Shown: piece by piece, positions 5,441-8,885 of the stretch | Numbering within the stretch: the first letter of the stretch is position 1 | How the letters are laid out: every line of letters begins with the position of its first letter | Assembly: GCA_002825515.1 (NCBI GenBank) | Contig: PJET01000177.1 | Coordinates: 1 to 8,885 of the forward strand | Source: Candidatus Thorarchaeota archaeon MP11T_1 | Lineage (GTDB): Archaea; Asgardarchaeota; Thorarchaeia; Thorarchaeales; Thorarchaeaceae | Reading direction: 5' to 3' | Length of the DNA stretch: 8,885 nucleotides | Notes under the pieces: model-generated | The model's input: only the letters and a program-made list of their open reading frames with translations | What the model was told of the DNA's origin: nothing | The model's database searches: none | Program-made: the position numbers and the translations under genes

Positions 5441-6520
5441 CTAGAACTCTCGTTGTACAAGGAAGTCTGAGAGACCTATGAGGAACTCCTTGTATTTTGT
5501 GTTCAGAGGCGGCTCTGCTTTGTCAAGTGCTTTTTGACCTGCGAGTAAAAGCTGAGTCATTTTATTTTGTGTTGATTCTAGTGCTCCAGTTCTGCGAAAC
5601 AGTTCACGCACTCGTTCAATCTCTTGGTCAGTGATACCGGGTTTGCCTAAGAGGTGGTCAAGCTCCTTCCTCTGTCTATCATCTACTCTGGCATAAGCTT
5701 CAAAGACGAGCATAGTTTTTTTGCCTTCTCTGATATCGCCAGAGACAGATTTCCCGAGCTTTTCTTCAGCACCAAATGATCCAAGAATATCATCCTGCAC
5801 CTGAAATGCTTGACCAACTTTGATTCCAAACTCCTCAAGTGCTTTCAGTTGAGACTCTGTTGCCCTGGCTGCTGCTGCACCCATCATCAGAGATCTATCA
5901 AATAGAACTGCAGTCTTCATTCGAACCATCTTAAGGTAAGTTTCAGAAGTTGCTGTTTCATCATTTATCATATTCATCTCTAACAAGACGCCGTCGACAA
6001 GGTGTTGGAATGCAAACTCGTATAGATGATGACAGAGTGAAGAAATATCCGAGTCCAAATTTGCTGCTGTGATGGCTGATGCACCTAAATTTATGAGAGA
6101 GTCACCACCTAGAATTGCCATTGTCATTCCATGGTCAAAAGATGCATTCTCATTCTTTGTCCTGTCGAAGTAAAGGTCTCGATACGTAGCATGGAACGTT
6201 TTTCCACCTCTCCGAGTTTCATCATGGTCAATGAGGTCATCATGTAACAATGACCCATTGTGTAGAATCTCTACTGAGAGGGCAGCTGTGTAGAGATTTT
6301 CAGGAACAGAGTCACCTTTGATAGCTTTGTAGCCAAGAATCACTAAGACTGGTCGTAGCCTTTTTCCGCCTCGCATGATATACTCCCTGATATTCGAATA
6401 GTATTGTTTATGCCAAGCTCCAAGGCTAGCTACTTGTTCAACTTTATCGCTGAAGAACTTATCAAGTGTCTTTGTGACAGCAACAATTTCTTCTTTCAGA
6501 CTCTCTAGATAATCCGTCAA
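5441..6520 (-). CDS. Polyprenyl (geranylgeranyl-type) diphosphate synthase
   Basis: This 359-aa trans-isoprenyl diphosphate synthase condenses isopentenyl diphosphate onto allylic diphosphates; in archaea the product feeds ether-lipid synthesis. Visible motifs are GGKRLRP (51-57), the first aspartate-rich motif DDLID (94-98) followed by RRG (103-105), GGD (138-140), MKTAVLF (201-207), and the second aspartate-rich region QVQDDILG (240-247) with GDIREGKKT (261-269). The second motif has Gly where many relatives have the last Asp, a substitution I recall in archaeal homologues. Five residues before the first motif is Gly89 (HNGSLLHDD), not the bulky aromatic of many archaeal short-chain enzymes, so product length is uncertain. 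The start is TTG with an SD sequence; the next in-frame Met (49) would remove the first helices. A GNAT gene follows after 66 bp. Confidence 0.92.
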   Translation of the reverse strand: MTDYLESLKEEIVAVTKTLDKFFSDKVEQVASLGAWHKQYYSNIREYIMRGGKRLRPVLVILGYKAIKGDSVPENLYTAALSVEILHNGSLLHDDLIDHDETRRGGKTFHATYRDLYFDRTKNENASFDHGMTMAILGGDSLINLGASAITAANLDSDISSLCHHLYEFAFQHLVDGVLLEMNMINDETATSETYLKMVRMKTAVLFDRSLMMGAAAARATESQLKALEEFGIKVGQAFQVQDDILGSFGAEEKLGKSVSGDIREGKKTMLVFEAYARVDDRQRKELDHLLGKPGITDQEIERVRELFRRTGALESTQNKMTQLLLAGQKALDKAEPPLNTKYKEFLIGLSDFLVQREF

Positions 6521-6525
6521 AATAT

Positions 6526-6533
6526 CTCTCCTC
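6526..6533 (-). promoter_or_regulatory. Ribosome-binding site deciding a TTG start
   Basis: The minus strand reads GAGGAGAG here, with the GGAG core seven bases before the TTG at 6520. With no in-frame ATG before residue 49, this site makes TTG the likely start codon of the prenyl synthase. Confidence 0.65.
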
Positions 6534-6706
6534 TGTTCGCATTTTCTGAATCCTACTTAAGAGCATTTCTTATTCTGTCGAGAAGTTGTTTACGAAATGT
6601 CGAATTCCTGTTTCTTGAGCCTTTCACTCAGTATCTTCTCGACTACATCCATATCCAATTGACTTAATGAATCCTGAAAGGATAACCATGTAACAATCGT
6701 GTTCCG

Positions 6707-6717
6707 TTTAAGTTAAG
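6707..6717 (+). promoter_or_regulatory. Possible TATA box of the dehydratase-like gene
   Basis: TTTAAGTTAAG lies about 40 bp before the ATG at 6752, so transcription would begin near 6738 with a leader of about 14 nt. No SD sequence precedes the ATG, which fits a very short leader. The match to the archaeal TATA consensus is only moderate. Confidence 0.35.
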
Positions 6718-6751
6718 TATCAGATTGACCAGTTTCATACGGTTGATTATA

Positions 6752-8182
6752 ATGAAGACTGGTGAGGAATTCCTTCAAAAATTGTATCAGATGAAACCTA
6801 ATGTGATCATCAACGGAGAGAATGTCAAACGTGATGACCCACGACTGCAAGCTGTCGCGGGGATAATGGCATTGACCTTGGATAAGGTGAACGACCCAGA
6901 GCTCAAGGATCTGATTACGGTAGATTCTCAGGACTTTGGAACCATCAATCGATTTACAAATATCCATCAAAGTGTTGATGATCTTCTGAAAAAGCAGGAG
7001 TTAACAAGGAAGCTCTGTCGTCAAACTGGGGGATGTGTCTTTCGTTGTATGGGTATTGATGCGATGAATGCACTGTCAATAATTACTCATCGAGCTGAAA
7101 CCATGACAGGTCGTCCCTATAACAAACGATTCTTGAAATACCTAAAATACTGGCAGGAGAACGACATAGTTGGTAGCTGTGCACAAACTGATGTGAAAGG
7201 AAATAGAGCTCTTAGACCTCACCAACAAGCTGACCCGGACCTCTACTTGCGGGTTATTGAACACCGTGACGATGGTATAGTTGTTCGAGGTGCTAAAAAC
7301 CATATAACCGCAGCCGCTGTCGCAGAGGAAATTATTGTTCTCCCAACAAGAATGTTAACACCTGAGGAAGATGCCTATTCAGTTGCTTTCGCAGTTCCTG
7401 GAGACTGGGACGGAGTTAAGCTAGTGACTCGTGCTTCTAGCCACAAACGTGAACACTTCTCTTGTCCACTAGGTGATGTTGGAGATGTTGAGAACTTCAT
7501 CATCTTTGACGATGTCTTCATTCCAAATGATCGTGTCTTTCTTGGTGGGCTTGAAGGGGAGCATGCTTTTGGAGGATGGGCTGCGCTACTGTTCGCTCTA
7601 TATCATCGACATAGTTACACAGGATGTAAGCCAGCAAGTTCTGAGATTATCCTTGGCTTCAGTGCTCTAGTGAGTGAATACAGTGGGATTGAGGACAAGA
7701 AACATGTACAATCGAAGCTTGCAGATTTGATCAGTGTAAGTGAACTCGTTTATGCAGCGGGAATTGCAGCAGCGCATAAAGCTACCAAAGATGATTCCGG
7801 AACTATGATTCCCGATGTTGTGTTCTGCAATGTGGGTCGCAAACACGCGGGTAAGAATTACTATCATGAACTTGAAATTCTTGCAGACCTATCTGGAGGA
7901 TTGCCAGCGACACTTCCTCATGAGGCTGACTTTTATGATAAAGAAATTGGACCACTGCTTCAGAAATATATCAAGCGAAAAGAGGATGTACCTTCCGAGG
8001 ATGTCTACAAGCTATATCGAGCTCTCTCAGATATGTTATGTTCATCTATCGGAGGTGTTGCAGCTGTGGCTGGTCTTCATGGAGGCGGATCACCTCAGAT
8101 GGAGGATGTTGCCATCCTCAAGGGATATGATGTTGATCTAAGAAAGAAGATTGCAAAATACCTTGCTGGAATCTCAGAGTGA
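6752..8182 (+). CDS. 4-Hydroxybutyryl-CoA dehydratase-like FAD/iron-sulfur enzyme
   Basis: This 476-aa protein belongs to the 4-hydroxyphenylacetate 3-hydroxylase/4-hydroxybutyryl-CoA dehydratase (AbfD) superfamily. It opens with the family's MKTGEEFLQKL and ends with LHGGGSPQMED (442-452) and a KIAKYLAGI helix. Cys95, Cys99, His285 and Cys292 match, by spacing (C-x3-C and H-x6-C), the four cluster ligands of clostridial AbfD (C99, C103, H292, C299 as I recall them). Thr186, Tyr289 and Lys293 fit its T190, Y296 and K300. Aromatic hydroxylases of the superfamily lack this cluster. AbfD turns 4-hydroxybutyryl-CoA into crotonyl-CoA using FAD and 4Fe-4S. One difference is Phe97 where I recall a catalytic-site Gln (Q101), so the substrate may differ. 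ATG at 6752 is preferred to the TTG at 6725 because it fits the family N-terminus. No other pathway gene is adjacent. Confidence 0.85.
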   Translation: MKTGEEFLQKLYQMKPNVIINGENVKRDDPRLQAVAGIMALTLDKVNDPELKDLITVDSQDFGTINRFTNIHQSVDDLLKKQELTRKLCRQTGGCVFRCMGIDAMNALSIITHRAETMTGRPYNKRFLKYLKYWQENDIVGSCAQTDVKGNRALRPHQQADPDLYLRVIEHRDDGIVVRGAKNHITAAAVAEEIIVLPTRMLTPEEDAYSVAFAVPGDWDGVKLVTRASSHKREHFSCPLGDVGDVENFIIFDDVFIPNDRVFLGGLEGEHAFGGWAALLFALYHRHSYTGCKPASSEIILGFSALVSEYSGIEDKKHVQSKLADLISVSELVYAAGIAAAHKATKDDSGTMIPDVVFCNVGRKHAGKNYYHELEILADLSGGLPATLPHEADFYDKEIGPLLQKYIKRKEDVPSEDVYKLYRALSDMLCSSIGGVAAVAGLHGGGSPQMEDVAILKGYDVDLRKKIAKYLAGISE

Positions 8183-8211
8183 CACTCACCTGTATTCGAA
8201 AACTGGGTATA

Positions 8212-8223
8212 TGACTCAGAAAT
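8212..8223 (+). repeat. Direct repeat, copy 1
   Basis: TGACTCAGAAAT recurs exactly at 8250-8261, 38 bp start to start. A GGGTAT hexamer lies just before this copy (8205-8210) and one just after the second (8263-8268). This copy also overlaps a perfect 12-bp palindrome, CAGAAATTTCTG (8217-8228). Confidence 0.6.
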
Positions 8224-8240
8224 TTCTGGGATATTTTCTG
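8215..8240 (+). terminator. Weak terminator candidate after the dehydratase-like gene
   Basis: The palindrome CAGAAATTTCTG (8217-8228), extended by a U-G and a C-G pair, is followed by the T-rich ATATTTTCTG. It lies 33 bases after the stop codon. The stem has almost no loop and the T-tract is short, so it may instead be a protein-binding site. Confidence 0.25.
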
Positions 8241-8249
8241 GTTTCGTAT

Positions 8250-8261
8250 TGACTCAGAAAT
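8250..8261 (+). repeat. Direct repeat, copy 2
   Basis: This is the exact second copy of TGACTCAGAAAT (first copy at 8212-8223). Here it is followed by CGGGTATGACC instead of completing the palindrome. Confidence 0.6.
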
Positions 8262-8315
8262 CGGGTATGACCTCTCCAACACTAATAAAGTGTAATCTAG
8301 GGGTTAGCCTAAAAG

Positions 8316-8337
8316 GAGGGTTAACAAGTTAACCCTC
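8316..8337. repeat. Perfect 10-bp inverted repeat before the zinc-ribbon gene
   Basis: GAGGGTTAAC and GTTAACCCTC form perfect 10-bp arms separated by AA. The element lies 28 bp before a TATA-like box at 8366-8373. With such a short spacer it is a better operator for a dimeric regulator than a terminator, and no T-tract follows. A related GGGGTTAG lies just upstream at 8300-8307. Confidence 0.6.
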
Positions 8338-8365
8338 GAGCTTCAGCACAACTTGTGAAATTTCA

Positions 8366-8373
8366 CTATATTT
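8366..8373 (+). promoter_or_regulatory. Possible TATA box of the zinc-ribbon gene
   Basis: CTATATTT lies about 80 bp before the ATG at 8451; a start near 8397 would give a leader of about 55 nt. A weaker candidate, TTTATCTG at 8421-8428, is centred about 27 bp before the ATG and would make a leaderless message. That option fits the lack of an SD sequence. Confidence 0.35.
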
Positions 8374-8450
8374 TGCTTCAATTGGGAGCATGTTCAAGCT
8401 TGATGACAAATTGACAGGAGTTTATCTGTACCATCAAGGCACAAAGTAAC

Positions 8451-8885
8451 ATGAAGCGGAGCTTCCAGACCAAGCTTTCAAATTTCAGTGGAGACGAAGA
8501 GGGATCCACCAAAAAGGGTCCCAATGTTTTGACTACTTCACGCAAGTCATCAGTGAAGAAGCAGAAACCGGAGAGGAAGCTCTGGACGAAGACTACCAAC
8601 AAAGATGAGGAGTGGGGAGTCATCAACTTCGATGACACAGTCCTCTTGATTCAACTAATCAATGGTCGAATACATGCGCATGGAATGGAGGCAGTCTGTA
8701 AATGGTGCAAGGATGTTCTGGAGATTCGAGAGGAAACCAAGGTTTTTTGTGGGGGCCGGTGTGGACGATATCAAGGTGAGTTCTCTCGAGATCTTGATGA
8801 CTTTCTCAGGTGGGAGGGTGTCAAGTCGTATACACTTCGAAAGATTGTGGCAGAGGTTGAAGCGCTTGAACTTGAGTCAAGAGAC
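8451..8885 (+). CDS. Basic protein with a four-cysteine zinc-ribbon-like motif (C-terminus beyond window)
   Basis: The frame is open from the ATG at 8451 to the right edge (145 codons, no stop). Residues 1-50 are rich in Lys, Ser and Thr and probably disordered. Residues 54-78 form a strand-like segment (WGVINFDDTVLLIQLI). Cys83, Cys86, Cys100 and Cys104 (C-x2-C-x13-C-x3-C, with CGGRCG at 100-105) look like a zinc-binding knuckle pair. The part after it (110-145) is helical, acidic and basic. I do not recognise the family. The basic tail and zinc motif would suit a nucleic-acid-binding role, but this is inference. No in-frame start exists upstream before the TGA at 8412. No SD sequence is visible, so a leaderless or SD-independent start is likely. 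The gene may be controlled from the palindrome at 8316-8337. Confidence 0.65.
   Translation, partial: MKRSFQTKLSNFSGDEEGSTKKGPNVLTTSRKSSVKKQKPERKLWTKTTNKDEEWGVINFDDTVLLIQLINGRIHAHGMEAVCKWCKDVLEIREETKVFCGGRCGRYQGEFSRDLDDFLRWEGVKSYTLRKIVAEVEALELESRD

Noticed and set aside
6577..6643. A 9-bp inverted repeat (GTCGAGAAG / CTTCTCGAC, 49 bp apart) as a riboswitch or attenuator
   Set aside because: The arms are far apart, one lies within a possible reading frame, and no known aptamer pattern is visible. Chance is likely.
6725..6751. A TTG start for the dehydratase-like gene nine codons upstream
   Set aside because: The family N-terminus begins at the ATG at 6752, and no SD sequence precedes the TTG.
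7815..8141. A 108-codon plus-strand frame inside the dehydratase-like gene
   Set aside because: It is a shadow of the real gene in another frame, with no ribosome-binding site and no recognisable protein character.
8378..8638. An 86-codon minus-strand frame over the start of the zinc-ribbon gene
   Set aside because: The opposite strand has a frame open to the window edge with a spaced four-cysteine motif, whereas this frame shows no motif or start signal.

Overview
The window most likely comes from an archaeon. The evidence is a type-I archaeal-style isoprenoid diphosphate synthase, A/T-rich TATA-like boxes about 25-30 bp before several genes, starts both with and without Shine-Dalgarno (SD) sequences, and a flavoprotein of the 4-hydroxybutyryl-CoA dehydratase family. 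The secreted kelch protein with repeated YDSESD-type blades resembles proteins I associate with Asgard archaea (Thorarchaeia-like). That placement is inference; there is no rRNA or ribosomal marker here. Codon use and base composition look uniform, and I see no insertion sequence, tRNA, rRNA or CRISPR array.

Layout. A secreted kelch beta-propeller on the minus strand runs off the left edge (1-1103). After a divergent intergenic region comes a 98-aa stand-alone dimeric alpha/beta-barrel (ABM/NIPSNAP-like) protein (1413-1709) that ends at a stem-loop. Next is a tight three-gene plus-strand operon: two tandem paralogues of exactly 312 aa with a double-GNAT architecture (1945-2883 and 2898-3836), then a flavodoxin-fold NAD(P)H-FMN reductase/iron-sulfur-flavoprotein-like gene with a compact CxxCxxCx5C motif (3850-4413). 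The gaps of 14 and 13 nt carry the ribosome-binding sites, and the operon ends at a hairpin plus T-tract. Converging on it are a third double-GNAT protein with an intact CoA loop (4454-5374) and, upstream of that on the same strand, a polyprenyl diphosphate synthase with a TTG start (5441-6520). Divergent from the synthase is the 4-hydroxybutyryl-CoA dehydratase-like flavoprotein (6752-8182). It is followed by a 268-bp intergenic region rich in direct and inverted repeats, then a basic protein with a four-cysteine zinc-ribbon-like motif that runs off the right edge (8451-8885).

How the genes may work together. The GNAT-GNAT-flavoprotein operon is the only clear functional unit; its substrates cannot be read from the sequence. 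The synthase makes polyprenyl diphosphates, presumably for ether lipids or quinones. The dehydratase-like enzyme keeps the iron-sulfur ligands of the true dehydratase and so is not a plain aromatic hydroxylase, but no other gene of a 4-hydroxybutyrate pathway lies in the window. The best leads are the paired GNATs with degenerate CoA loops, the altered active-site position in the dehydratase-like protein, the small residue at the chain-length position of the prenyl synthase, and the palindromes and direct repeats at 8212-8337.
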